64,000 nt of DNA from Clostridium_AM sp900759715 (GTDB lineage: Bacteria > Bacillota > Clostridia > Clostridiales > Clostridiaceae): NCBI GenBank assembly GCA_900759715.1, contig CAAEXF010000054.1, positions 93,183-157,182 on the forward strand. Reading direction: 5' to 3'. This document shows positions 1-9,139 of the stretch, piece by piece. The notes below the pieces were generated by a model. It worked only from the letters and a program-made list of their open reading frames with translations. It was not told the origin of the DNA and did no database searches. Both the position numbers and the translations under genes were made by a program. Positions within the stretch are counted from its first letter, which is position 1, and every line of letters starts with the position of its first letter.

Positions 1-50
1 TGCCTAAACAATTAACACAAAATTAATAAATATAAGTTGCTTAATAATTA

Positions 51-142
51 ATATGAAACTCCTTCTCCTATCGTCGAATGAGTACTCACTGAGTAAGCGA
101 TTCACTTCAAATCATAGATTTGAGTTCTCTGCTTAAAAAGAA
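51..142 (+). repeat. Short structured intergenic element, copy A
   Basis: About 90 bp of non-coding DNA. It opens with ATATGAAACTCC, runs through GAGTAAGCGATTCACT and a small hairpin (CAAATC..GATTTG), and closes with GAGTTCTCTGCTTAAAA. The opening, the middle block and the closing block align in the same order with the element at 53021-53174 (ATATGAAAGCTC, GGATAACGATTTCTAA, hairpin, AAGAACTCTGTTTATAA). It lies downstream of pepD, antisense to it. Its identity is unknown: it could be a non-autonomous relic of IS200/IS605 type or a structured RNA. The similarity is by eye. Confidence 0.45.
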
Positions 143-176
143 GACCTGTTGTCAAACCGTATCTGACAACAGGTCT
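142..176 (-). terminator. Rho-independent terminator of pepD
   Basis: A 13-bp stem (AGACCTGTTGTCA pairing with TGACAACAGGTCT) lies just past the pepD stop. On the minus strand it is followed by a short T-rich tract (CTTCTTTTT). Confidence 0.85.
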
Positions 177-184
177 TTATTATA

Positions 185-1648
185 CTACTTTATAGCTTTT
201 AACGCTTCAAGTAAAAATTCCCATGATCTCTGAACAGATGAAATACTCATGTGTTCATCTGGAGTGTGTACATCATATAAGTTTGGTCCAAAGGATATCA
301 TATCCATTTCTCCATTGAACTTTTCTCCAAATAATCCACATTCAAGTCCTGCATGAATTGCATCTATTTTCGCATCTTTTCCATTTATTTTTCTATAAGT
401 ATCCTCAAAGATTGTTCTAATTTTTGAATCTGGATTATAAGCCCATTCAGGATAATTTGACTCTGTAGAAACTTCTCCACCTACAAGCTTAGCTAATGCA
501 GCTATTCTATTAAACACTTCCATTTTCAAGCTTCTTACAGAGCTTCTAACAGCACTAATAAACTCTACTTCATTTTCTCTAGTTGTTACTACACCTAAAT
601 TTAATGAGCTTTCTACTAATCCTTTAATGTCCATGCTCATAGAATTGATTCCATTTTGAACAAGGTATAGGTAGTTTATCACGTTATTTTGACTTTGTAC
701 TGAGAATACTCTAGCAACTCCTGGAGTCATTTCTTCAAGTTCTATTTTTACATCTGGATCTGGTGTTCTAAATTCATTTTTAAATGTTCCCTCTAATTCA
801 GCAAGTTTTTCTTGTACTTTAGCTTTATCCTCAGCTTTTATTAATATAATAGTATCCATTTCACGTGGAATAGCATTATGTTTTGATCCTCCATTTATTG
901 AAGCCACTCTAAAATCAACTAATGAGCTAAGTTCCATAAGGATACGTCCCATTAATTTATTTGAGTTTGCTCTTCCTTTGTCAATTTCCATTCCAGAGTG
1001 ACCGCCTTTTAATCCTCTGATTCTTACTGTATATGTACTAAGACTTTTATCTGCATCTTCTAATGTTACAGGTATAATTGTTTTTGCTGTAAGTCCACCA
1101 GCACAACTTACAAGGAATGTTCCTTCTTCTTCTGAGTCTATATTGATAAGTATTCTTGCATCTATATTTTTAGGATCTAACTCAGTTGCTCCGCCCATTC
1201 CAGTTTCTTCTTCAGTTGTGCAAACTAATTCTACAGCAGGGTGAGCTATTTCATTTGAAGCTAGAACAGCTAATCCCATAGCAATAGCTATTCCATTATC
1301 TGCTCCAAGTGTTGTTCCAGTTGCATAAACCATATCATCAACAATTCTTAATTGTAGTGGATCTTTTGTGAAGTCATGTTTTGTAGCAACATTTTTTTCA
1401 CATACCATATCCATGTGACCTTGTATAACAATAGCAGGACTATTTTCATATCCTGGTGTTGCTTTTTTCTTTATGATAACATTTAAAGCTTTATCTTGAA
1501 TTACCTCTAAATTATGCTCTTTAGCAAAAGCTACTAAGTAATCGCTAACCTCTTTTTCATTTGCTGATCCTCTTGGAATTTGTGAAAGTTCTTCAAAATA
1601 TCTAAATACTTCAACTGGTTGCAAATTTTTTAATACTCCCTTTGTCAT
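185..1648 (-). CDS. pepD: Aminoacyl-histidine dipeptidase (PepD/PepV-type M20 metallopeptidase)
   Basis: A cytosolic di-zinc M20 peptidase of about 487 residues, the usual PepD length, expected to hydrolyse Xaa-His and related dipeptides. Motifs in order: an N-terminal PRGSANE segment, the metal site VIQGHMDMVCE, then TLGADNGIAIAMG, CTTEEETGMGG with the catalytic Glu pair, INIDSEEEG, a lid domain with GGHSGMEI, and a late metal-binding stretch IHAGLECGLF. The open frame reaches 1675, but the ATG at 1648 (protein start MTKGVLKNL) has AAAGGA eight bases upstream and is the better start. It appears to be monocistronic, ending at a strong terminator. Family assignment is secure; substrate range is inferred. 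Confidence 0.93.
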   Translation of the reverse strand: MTKGVLKNLQPVEVFRYFEELSQIPRGSANEKEVSDYLVAFAKEHNLEVIQDKALNVIIKKKATPGYENSPAIVIQGHMDMVCEKNVATKHDFTKDPLQLRIVDDMVYATGTTLGADNGIAIAMGLAVLASNEIAHPAVELVCTTEEETGMGGATELDPKNIDARILINIDSEEEGTFLVSCAGGLTAKTIIPVTLEDADKSLSTYTVRIRGLKGGHSGMEIDKGRANSNKLMGRILMELSSLVDFRVASINGGSKHNAIPREMDTIILIKAEDKAKVQEKLAELEGTFKNEFRTPDPDVKIELEEMTPGVARVFSVQSQNNVINYLYLVQNGINSMSMDIKGLVESSLNLGVVTTRENEVEFISAVRSSVRSLKMEVFNRIAALAKLVGGEVSTESNYPEWAYNPDSKIRTIFEDTYRKINGKDAKIDAIHAGLECGLFGEKFNGEMDMISFGPNLYDVHTPDEHMSISSVQRSWEFLLEALKAIK

Positions 1649-2108
1649 TATTATCATCCTTTCTTTTAATCGCATCGTTTACATAAATAGGATTCTTTAT
1701 TTCAGTCCATCTGAAACTTAGAAACTATTATATTTGACTGCTTATATTTCACCATAAAGTTAGACAAAAATCAAGACTTGCAAAGTCGGATTTTTTAGTG
1801 TATCAATACAACTACCTTAAATTTTACCCTTACTCTAATTTTTTCTGTACAATTTAAATATTTGCATATTTTAAAGATTTAATAAATATTAAAATCAAAA
1901 AATGATGAATAATTATTCAATACACTTAATTTTCTAACTCTTTTTTTGCATTAAAACAATTGAGGCGTATAAATATTCAAAATAATTAATTTTAAAAATT
2001 ATCACTATATATAATTTGTGTTTGATAAAAAAAATATTCTATTAATTATAAACAAGGTACTAGATACTATAAATCTTATTGTATCTAATACCTTTTATTA
2101 ACTTTATT
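1649..2108. other. Intergenic, no gene seen
   Basis: Very AT-rich stretch upstream of pepD. It probably holds the pepD promoter, but I could not pick a convincing -35/-10 pair. No reading frame of note, and nothing repeated apart from the terminator at its left end. Confidence 0.6.
2054..2095 (-). terminator. Terminator hairpin downstream of the secreted Lys-rich protein
   Basis: Imperfect stem AAGGTACTAGATAC pairing with GTATCTAATACCTT, just after the stop of the minus-strand gene at 2109. Only a short T-rich tail follows, so its strength is uncertain. Confidence 0.6.
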
Positions 2109-2765
2109 CTATTTTCCTGATTTTAATGAATTTATTTGATTCTTCAAGAATTCATTTGAAGCTTTCATATTGCTTAAATAATTATTATATGCTTCTTTTA
2201 TCTTTGCTGCATCTCCTGATTTAAGAGCATCGTTTAAAGCATTTGTTATATCTACACTTTGCTTTTTCATCTGTTTGATGGCAATAGTTTCATCTTTATG
2301 TTTTTCTTCATAATCTTTCTTAGCTGCCTTTAACTTTTTAATTTCATCTGCATGCTCTTTATTGAATTCTTTTTTCTGTTCTTTAATATATTTTTTTGCA
2401 TCCTCTTTTGTCATATTTCCACTTTCAACTTTTTTGTGAGTATCTTCAACTATTTTCTTAAAATCATTCATAAAAGAAGTGTCTACTCCAAGTTTGCTGT
2501 AATACAATTCTCTAAATTGTTTCATAAGCTCTCTTCTCTCTGCAAATACTTGCTTAAGCTGAGTTTTAGAGCCTGGAACATAATTTTCTAGGGTATTTAA
2601 ATCAACCATTAAATTTTTATGTTTTTTATGTTCCATTTTTTGTGATGCTGTATTTGTTATCACATTTTTTGCAGTATTTTGTACAGGACTTGCAAATGCT
2701 GCACCGGGAATTAATATTGATGCAGCTAGCATAGTTGGTAATACTAGCTTTTTAAAATTTAACAT
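2109..2765 (-). CDS. Secreted Lys-rich coiled-coil protein of unknown function
   Basis: A 218-residue protein with a clear signal peptide (residues 1-26: KK, a hydrophobic core LVLPTMLAASILIPG, cleavage near AFA-SP) and no lipobox Cys, so it is probably released or wall-associated. The mature part is extremely rich in Lys, Glu and Asp with heptad-like helices (for example KKYIKEQKKEFNKEHADEIK), and has no Cys or catalytic motif. It ends in SLKSGK. It stands alone with its own terminator hairpin, divergent from the germination operon. I do not recognise a family. Periplasm-like helical chaperones of Spy/DUF2680 type in clostridia have a similar composition, but this is only a resemblance. Confidence 0.75.
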   Translation of the reverse strand: MLNFKKLVLPTMLAASILIPGAAFASPVQNTAKNVITNTASQKMEHKKHKNLMVDLNTLENYVPGSKTQLKQVFAERRELMKQFRELYYSKLGVDTSFMNDFKKIVEDTHKKVESGNMTKEDAKKYIKEQKKEFNKEHADEIKKLKAAKKDYEEKHKDETIAIKQMKKQSVDITNALNDALKSGDAAKIKEAYNNYLSNMKASNEFLKNQINSLKSGK

Positions 2766-3090
2766 AGTATATCTTCCTTTCTTTTGAAATTTTTACTGCA
2801 TTGTTAATTCTAATTTTACAAAATGACAATTAAGTGACAATATTTTGAATAAAATATGAACAAATTATGTAATATTACTTTTTAATCCTTAACATATTCT
2901 TTAGTATGTTTCCCAATAATATTCTATTTAATAAAAAATTATATTGCTTGTACGTATATAACCATAGTTTCCTTCAAATACTATAAGTATTATAAATTAC
3001 AAATCTTATATTACTTTTAGCTATAGGCTGTATTCTTTTAAATACTAATAGTATGGCTCATAAAATCAAACTTAAAAGGAGGTTGATATA
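2766..3090. other. Divergent intergenic region upstream of gerA
   Basis: Shared 5' region of the secreted protein (minus) and the germination operon (plus). It holds the sigma-G-like promoter listed separately, the RBS AGGAGG before gerA and a GAAAGGAAG RBS for the minus gene. No additional gene seen. Confidence 0.6.
2954..2983 (+). promoter_or_regulatory. Candidate sigma-G (forespore) promoter of the ger operon
   Basis: GTATA, then 18 bp, then AATACTA, close to the sigma-G pattern GNATR / CATNNTA, about 108 bases upstream of gerA. Forespore expression is known for gerA-type operons; this particular site is inferred from the match alone. Confidence 0.4.
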
Positions 3091-4566
3091 ATGATCTGCT
3101 TGGATCTTCAGCAAAATATAGACATGATAAGTGAAGAAGTCGGACAAAAAGATCTTTTAATAATAAAGAAATTCTATATTGGAAAAATTCAACCTCTAGA
3201 TGCTGCTCTAATATATGTTAACGGACTTGCTGATAAAACAATTATAGACAGAGATATTTTAAATCCATTAATGTTTAAAATTGAAGAAAATTTGCCTGGA
3301 AAAGAAAACCTGGCAGATTATATTTCTAAAAAATATATCTCTATGAGTAATACATATATTAAAAATAACCTAAGTGATGTTGTTCACAAGATAAAGAGAG
3401 GCAACTCTGCTATTTTAGTAAACCAAATGAGTGAAGCAATAATTTTAGATACTAAAGGAGGCCAATATCGTTCTATAGGAGAGCCTGAAAATGAAACAAC
3501 TATTAAAGGTCCAAGAGAAGGCTTTATAGAAAATCTATCAACAAATTTAAGCATTTTAAGAAGACGAATTAAAGATAAAAATTTGGTGATAGAACAATTT
3601 GTATTAGGACAGCGTTCCGAGGTCGATGTTGCCATTGTATACTTGGAAAATTTAGCGGATACAAGCATAGTTAATGAATTAAAAAAGAGAATTAACTTAA
3701 TAGACGTAGATAAACTAACAGACTCTGGAGTTCTGCAGCAATATTTGGAGGAGTCTACTTATTCTGTTTTTCCTCAATCCTATGCAACAGAAAGACCAGA
3801 TGTGGCGACATCAAATATACTTGAAGGCAAAATTGCAATCATTGTATCTGGTACTCCTTTTGTCATTACAGTTCCTGCAGTTTTTATAGAATTTTTTCAA
3901 ACTGTTGAGGATTATAATTTTAAAACTGTGTCTGGTTCACTATTTAGATTATTAAGAGTTGCCTCTATTTTTATAGTAATTACTTTACCCTCTATATATC
4001 TGACTCTTATTAAGTTTAATGCAGAACTTATACCAATTAAGTTTATAACACCTATTGTTCAATCAAGAATAGGAATAGCTTTAACTCCTTTCTTAGAGGT
4101 AATGGGAATGGAGATTTTAATAGAACTTTTGCGTGAAGGTGGATTGAGACTTCCGAGTAAGGTTGCTCAAACACTAAGCGTTGTTGGAGGAATAATTATA
4201 GGTGACACTGCTATTAGATCTAAAATGGTTAGCCCAACAACTTTATTTCTTGTTGGTATCACTGTAGTAACTTCCTTCGTAATACCTAATACTGAAATGT
4301 CTTTAGCTATAAGACTTTTAAGGTTTCCTATGCTTATAATATCAAATTTTTTAGGCATCTATGGCATAGGCATAGCTTGGTTTTTAATTATAGTTCATTT
4401 ATTTTCCCTCGAAAACTTTGGCGTTCCATATTTAGAATTTACAAAAAATGATATGCTGGATACTTTTATAAGGGCACCAATCTGGATGCATAACAAAAGA
4501 CCTAAAGTTATTCCTAATAAAGACCCAATAAGGCAAAGAGACTTCAGAAGAAAATGGAAAAATTAA
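3091..4566 (+). CDS. gerA: Spore germination protein, GerA (GerAA-type) family
   Basis: A 491-residue A subunit of an inner-membrane germinant receptor. The soluble N-terminal half (about 1-260) binds germinant-related ligands in this family. The C-terminal half holds about five hydrophobic segments, starting near VFIEFFQTVEDY and including LFRLLRVASIFIVITLPSIYLTL and SVVGGIIIGDTAI. The family signature blocks EGKIAIIVSGTPFVITVP, GREGGLRLP and VVGGIIIGDTAI are all present. The start has a perfect AGGAGG seven bases upstream. It is the first gene of a five-gene operon, with gerB 12 bases downstream. Length and motifs indicate an intact protein. Confidence 0.93.
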   Translation: MICLDLQQNIDMISEEVGQKDLLIIKKFYIGKIQPLDAALIYVNGLADKTIIDRDILNPLMFKIEENLPGKENLADYISKKYISMSNTYIKNNLSDVVHKIKRGNSAILVNQMSEAIILDTKGGQYRSIGEPENETTIKGPREGFIENLSTNLSILRRRIKDKNLVIEQFVLGQRSEVDVAIVYLENLADTSIVNELKKRINLIDVDKLTDSGVLQQYLEESTYSVFPQSYATERPDVATSNILEGKIAIIVSGTPFVITVPAVFIEFFQTVEDYNFKTVSGSLFRLLRVASIFIVITLPSIYLTLIKFNAELIPIKFITPIVQSRIGIALTPFLEVMGMEILIELLREGGLRLPSKVAQTLSVVGGIIIGDTAIRSKMVSPTTLFLVGITVVTSFVIPNTEMSLAIRLLRFPMLIISNFLGIYGIGIAWFLIIVHLFSLENFGVPYLEFTKNDMLDTFIRAPIWMHNKRPKVIPNKDPIRQRDFRRKWKN

Positions 4567-4578
4567 AGAGGAAGAAAG

Positions 4579-5673
4579 ATGATCAAAGGGAAATATAATA
4601 CCTTAACCGCTAACCAAATGAAGTGTTTTATAATTGGCGCTGCCGTTAGCTCTGGAATACTTAGCTTACCTAATTTCCTGGTAGAAGTTGCAAAACAGGA
4701 TGGATGGATTTCCTCAATATTAGGAGGTATTTATCCTTTTTATATGGTTCTTATATGTATTTATATAAGTAATCAGTTTCCCAATGATAATATTTTAACT
4801 CTTAGTAAGAGGTTTTTGGGAAAATACCTAGGAAGCTTTTTAAATTTATTATTTTCCATAAATTTTGTATTTTACTCTGCAGTACCGTCTTCTAGTATAT
4901 CTAACTTTCTTAGAACTTATGTTTTAGATTTTTTAAGTGCACAAAAGTTTTTGCTAATATTTATCAGCATAGGAACCTATACTGCCTATAAAGGGTTATA
5001 TGTTTTAGGAAAGTTAAGTGAATTAGCTTTTTACATTACCTTTTTTATCATAATTATACCTTTGTTCGAGTTGAATTTTGGAACACTATTAAATATACAA
5101 CCAGTATTTCAAAATGGCTATAAAAACATATTAATTGGAGGTATAAATTCATTATATTCCTATGGCGGCGTAGAAATAATGTTCCTAGTTTATCCTTTTA
5201 TAAAAAACTCAGCATAATTTAAGAATTCATCATTAAAGGCAGCTATACTTCTTTGTTTTATTTATTCCTGGACTACATTTGCAACTATATACATTCTAGG
5301 TATTAATTTTATCCCTAAAACCATGTGGGCATCTATTTTTATTGTAGAAAAGATAAAACTCCCATTCTTAAATAATTTTAGGTACATATTAATGTTTTTA
5401 TGGACTTTAGTTACTCTTAAAAACTTAGCAGTTAACTGCTTTGCTTGTGCTTTTATTTTGAAAGACACCTATAGAAAAATAGAGTCTAAAAAAATTTACT
5501 TATTTATATTTCTAATAATCCTTTTCTTGTCTCTACGCTATGGTAATGAAGTTATAATAAAAGATTTAGTAAGAATTATTGCACCTATATTAGTAATATT
5601 TGCTGTGTTTTATGTATCTCTTATTGCACTAATAATTTTTGTGAAAAAGGGTAATGCATATGAAAAAAAATAG
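4579..5673 (+). pseudogene. gerB: GerB-type germinant-receptor permease, interrupted by one in-frame stop
   Basis: APC-superfamily-like membrane B subunit, about 364 codons if read through. The frame runs from ATG 4579 to a TAA at 5215-5217 (after YPFIKNSA), then continues in the same frame to 5673 with no other stop. The text after the stop (FKNSSLKAAILLCF..FIPKTMW) aligns with the intact paralogue two genes on (VKSSLFKGIFIT..IVPKDFW), in which the stop position is a Lys, so one AAA-to-TAA change explains it. The first part alone would have about six of the ten membrane spans. It overlaps the gerC start by 14 bases. It is either a recent loss, a sequencing error, or a truncated product; I favour a real nonsense mutation. 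Confidence 0.85.
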
Positions 5674-6766
5674 TGCTGTTATATTATTAAGTATTTTGCT
5701 GTTTATATATTTTGCAAGTGGCACAGATAGGCTGCCAGCAGAAGAACTTTCACTCCCATCAGGCACTGGATCTGATATAGAGCAGAGAGGTTCAGAAGAT
5801 TTACTATATACTACATCTATTAGCGCTTATATATTTAGCCAAAATTCAAAAGTTATAACCAAGTTATATACTGGAACAGCAACAAGTCCAGCAGAAACAC
5901 GCAAAGACAGACAGAGAAAAATTGATAAAAGATTTATTTTAGGTCTTGAAAAGGTAGATATTTTTAGCGAGGATTATGCAAAATCAGGAATAAGACCTAC
6001 AATGGATATAGTTTTAAATTCTAATACTGTAAATGATCTATCAGAGGTTGCTGTATGTAAGGGTAAAGCCTCTTCTTTATTAGAGTATAAAATTCCCGCT
6101 TATTCGAGTTCCTCAGATTATATTCAAGGTATGCTTAAAAGTGCAAATAATTATAACTTTTTCGAAAGAGATTTCCAAATGCTAGACTTTTTAGTAAGAA
6201 TAGAGTCAGAAGGAATTAACGCTGTTTTGCCTTATATAGAAATAAGAGAAGAAGGCTTGCAAATCACAGGCGCTGCATTATTTAAAAATGATAAAATGGT
6301 AGCTAAAACAAATATTGAAGATGCTAGAATATTAAATGCACTGAAAAATACTAAAGGTAAAGGCATGCTCACAATAGCAGAAGATTCTAAGCATTATATT
6401 GATTTTTATTCAAAGGTTAGAAGAACTGTAAGTTGTAAGAGAGAGGATGATAAATATAAGTTTAATATTAATTTAAAATTCAAAGGAGAGATTGTTAACA
6501 ATGAACTTTATTCACAAATAGGCTATAGCGAAAAAACGAAAAAAGAATTTGAAAATATATTGGAAAGTAAGATAGAAGACATGTGTAATAAATTTTTAGA
6601 TAAAATGAAGAATGAATATAAAGTAGATTCCCTAGGACTTGGAAGAGTTGCTGCTGCAAAATATGGAAGGGGTACAAATGTTGATTGGGATCAAATAGTT
6701 TGCAATTCTGAAATAAAGGTAAAAGTAAATGTAAAACTAGATAGACAGGGAAGAGGGGATTATTGA
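5660..6766 (+). CDS. gerC: Spore germination protein, Ger(x)C family (C subunit), first copy
   Basis: About 368 residues. One N-terminal hydrophobic segment (AVILLSILLFIYFAS), then an extracytoplasmic three-domain GerC body with the motifs LPSGTGSDIE, TRKDRQRKIDKRFILGLEKV and, near the end, GLGRVAAAKYGRGTNVDW. GerC proteins are usually lipoproteins with an L-x-G-C box. Here the segment reads FASGTDRL, so the modified Cys is missing; the protein may stay anchored by an uncleaved helix. The ATG at 5660 is preferred because AAAAAGGG precedes it. It overlaps the end of the broken gerB, and its stop overlaps the next ATG (TGATG), so translation is coupled. Confidence 0.9.
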   Translation: MKKNSAVILLSILLFIYFASGTDRLPAEELSLPSGTGSDIEQRGSEDLLYTTSISAYIFSQNSKVITKLYTGTATSPAETRKDRQRKIDKRFILGLEKVDIFSEDYAKSGIRPTMDIVLNSNTVNDLSEVAVCKGKASSLLEYKIPAYSSSSDYIQGMLKSANNYNFFERDFQMLDFLVRIESEGINAVLPYIEIREEGLQITGAALFKNDKMVAKTNIEDARILNALKNTKGKGMLTIAEDSKHYIDFYSKVRRTVSCKREDDKYKFNINLKFKGEIVNNELYSQIGYSEKTKKEFENILESKIEDMCNKFLDKMKNEYKVDSLGLGRVAAAKYGRGTNVDWDQIVCNSEIKVKVNVKLDRQGRGDY

Positions 6767-7869
6767 TGGGAATTCAAAGAAATAACCTCTTAACTGCTAA
6801 CGAGATTATGCATATTTTAATAGGCTCAATTATTGGTATAGGAATACTGAGTCTACCAAATTCTTTAGTTGAAAATGCATATCAAGATTCATGGATATCT
6901 GTTGTAATTGGATCAATATATCCTATATATATTATTTTATTAATTATTTTTATTGTTAATAGATATCCAAAGGATAACATACTTGTTTTAAGCAAAAAAT
7001 ACTGTGGTACATTTATAGGAACTATATTAAATTTTGCATTTTTAACTTTTTTTTTCATATACACAAGTTTATCTCTAGCAGGTTTTAGTAATTTAATAAG
7101 GACATATTCTGCACCTTATATTTCCTCTTTTGATATTGTATTTACCACTACTCTGATAATAGCATATACAGCTTATAAAGGAGTAAAAGTTTTAGGAAAA
7201 ATAAATCAGCTATCCGCCTATTTGTTAATGATTCTCATATTAGCTTCTATTCCTGCTTTAGCTAAAGGAAGAATTGAAAACCTATTTCCTATGTTTCAAA
7301 GCAACTTTAAAGGTATCTTAAAGGGAGCTAAAGAGTCTACTTTTTCCTATGCCGGATTAGAATCTATAGCAATAATATATCCCTTTGTAAATGATGCTAA
7401 AAAAGTTAAAAGTTCTTTGTTCAAAGGTATATTTATAACAATAATAATCTATATATATGTAGTCTTTATAACTATATACTATTTAGGCGTAGATATAGTT
7501 CCAAAAGATTTTTGGTCCTTTGTAGTAGTTATAGAAAGTGTTACAGTAACAGTTATAAATAATTTTAGGTTTGTATTTGTATTTCTGTGGATTGGTATAG
7601 AAATACCATTATGTTCAAATTATTTTTATGCTTTAACCTTTATATTGAAGGATATATTCAAAAAAATAAGTAGAATGTTAAGCTTTATTTTGTCTTGCAT
7701 TCTAATTGTCGCTTTAACGATGATGTTTGTAAATGAGCCAACAAGGAAAAAGTTTTTAGAATTTGTTGTTCCAAAATATACAATATTTAATATATTTTAC
7801 ATATCATTAATATCCTTACTTATATTTTTTAAAAAGGGTGAAAAAAGTGAAAAATACCAAAGCAATTAA
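6766..7869 (+). CDS. gerB: Spore germination permease, GerB family (intact second copy)
   Basis: A 367-residue membrane B subunit with about ten hydrophobic spans, starting NLLTANEIMHILIGSIIGIGILSLP, the family's typical opening. It is homologous to the interrupted gerB at 4579 across its length (shared NNFRF/NNFRY, TAYKG, GKL/GKI blocks). The start is the ATG overlapping the TGA of gerC. It probably supplies the working B subunit to the single GerA in the operon. The long hydrophobic ends and the FFKKG tail are normal for the family. Confidence 0.92.
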   Translation: MGIQRNNLLTANEIMHILIGSIIGIGILSLPNSLVENAYQDSWISVVIGSIYPIYIILLIIFIVNRYPKDNILVLSKKYCGTFIGTILNFAFLTFFFIYTSLSLAGFSNLIRTYSAPYISSFDIVFTTTLIIAYTAYKGVKVLGKINQLSAYLLMILILASIPALAKGRIENLFPMFQSNFKGILKGAKESTFSYAGLESIAIIYPFVNDAKKVKSSLFKGIFITIIIYIYVVFITIYYLGVDIVPKDFWSFVVVIESVTVTVINNFRFVFVFLWIGIEIPLCSNYFYALTFILKDIFKKISRMLSFILSCILIVALTMMFVNEPTRKKFLEFVVPKYTIFNIFYISLISLLIFFKKGEKSEKYQSN

Positions 7870-8992
7870 GCTTATTATTCTTCTATGTGCCGCAATAACA
7901 ATAGTTATAATATTTAGTGGTATCGAACAATATGATCCTATAGAAAATCTAACTATTGTAGTGGGGAGCGGATATGATATAGAAAAAGTTACATCTGATA
8001 ATGTAGTATATAAAGTTCCACGATCAACATATATATTTGAGAGTACTTCCTCAGTTATAAATAGAGTACTTACAGGCACCTCAATGAGCATAGGTGAAAC
8101 TAGGCAGGACAGACAAACAAAGCTGGATAAGTTAGATATACTTGGACTAGATAAAACCTTCATTATAAGTGAAGAAACTGCCTATTATGGAGTCAAACCT
8201 ATCGTAGATATACTTTATAAAAATCCTATGGTAAACAATAATGCAAATGTATCTGTATGTAAAGGGAAAGCTATCACTTTACTAAAGTTTAAGATACCTA
8301 ATTCCCCCAGTTCTTCTGATTATATAGATGGTCTTATAAGAAGCGCTAAAGATCATAATTTCTTTTCTAGCGAGTATACTTTATCAAATCTATTTGTAAG
8401 AGCTGGAGCTGAGGGAAGAAACATAGTGCTGCCATATATCGAAATCAAGAAAGAAGAATATTCATCAAACGAAAGTACAATTGAAATTACTGGTTCAGCA
8501 TTATTTAAAAAATATAATATGATAACTAAACTTGATATAGATGATACTAGAATAATGAACTTATTAAGAGAAAATAACGTTAAAGGAATACTGAAAATTC
8601 AAGATAGTTCTAAAAAATTCGTTGAATATTATGGTAAATCTAAAAGAAAAGTAAAATGTTCTAAGGAAGGAGAAAAATATATATTCACAATAAATATAGA
8701 TTTAACTGGTGATGTTATTACAAATCAATTATTGAAAGATCTCAATGACGACTTAAATGTAAAGAAAGAATTAGAAAATAATTTAGCTCAGGTAACTGAA
8801 AAACAATGTTATGAATTTATAGATAAAATGAAAAATGTATATAAAATTGATTGCTTAGAATTAGGAAGAACTGCAGCTTCAAAGTACGGTAGAAGAACAG
8901 GTGTAGATTGGAATGAAATCATAAGCAAATCAGATATAAGAGTAGATGTAAAAGTACACCTGGATAAGCAAGGTAGAGGTCATTTTATGTAG
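7847..8992 (+). CDS. gerC: Spore germination protein, Ger(x)C family, second copy
   Basis: About 381 residues with the same layout as the first GerC: a hydrophobic segment (IKLIILLCAAITIVIIFSG), then the blocks IVVGSGYDIEKV, ETRQDRQTKLDKLDILGLDKT and ELGRTAASKYGRRTGVDW. The lipobox position is again not Cys (FSGIEQYDPIENL). The start is probably the GTG at 7847, which has AAAAAGGG eight bases upstream; a GTG three codons earlier is possible. It overlaps gerB by 23 bases and ends the operon before a very long hairpin. The B-C pair looks like a duplication of the preceding B-C pair. Confidence 0.9.
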   Translation: MKNTKAIKLIILLCAAITIVIIFSGIEQYDPIENLTIVVGSGYDIEKVTSDNVVYKVPRSTYIFESTSSVINRVLTGTSMSIGETRQDRQTKLDKLDILGLDKTFIISEETAYYGVKPIVDILYKNPMVNNNANVSVCKGKAITLLKFKIPNSPSSSDYIDGLIRSAKDHNFFSSEYTLSNLFVRAGAEGRNIVLPYIEIKKEEYSSNESTIEITGSALFKKYNMITKLDIDDTRIMNLLRENNVKGILKIQDSSKKFVEYYGKSKRKVKCSKEGEKYIFTINIDLTGDVITNQLLKDLNDDLNVKKELENNLAQVTEKQCYEFIDKMKNVYKIDCLELGRTAASKYGRRTGVDWNEIISKSDIRVDVKVHLDKQGRGHFM

Positions 8993-9012
8993 AATACATA
9001 TCAAAGGTAGAA

Positions 9013-9101
9013 AATTGACTTACACCCCGGGATGTGTTTCCAAGCTTCAGTTCGTTAAAAACTTTTAGCTTTGGAAACACATCCCTTTGTGTAAGTCAAT
9101 T
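9013..9101. repeat. Long two-arm palindrome between convergent genes
   Basis: Outer arms AATTGACTTACAC and GTGTAAGTCAATT (13 bp, perfect), inner arms GGGATGTGTTTCCAA..GCT and AGC..TTGGAAACACATCCC (nearly perfect), loop about 25 bases. It lies between the end of gerC and the end of the minus-strand deacetylase. It may serve as a bidirectional terminator, but it is much longer than needed and lacks a strong T-run, so a small mobile palindrome is also possible. Confidence 0.8.
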
Positions 9102-9139
9102 CTCTAGTTTGAAACCCTATACTTAAGTACAATTCTCAA

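Noticed and set aside
2352..2591. Plus-strand open frame inside the secreted protein gene
   Set aside because: Antisense shadow of a Lys-rich gene (Phe-rich product), without a ribosome site.
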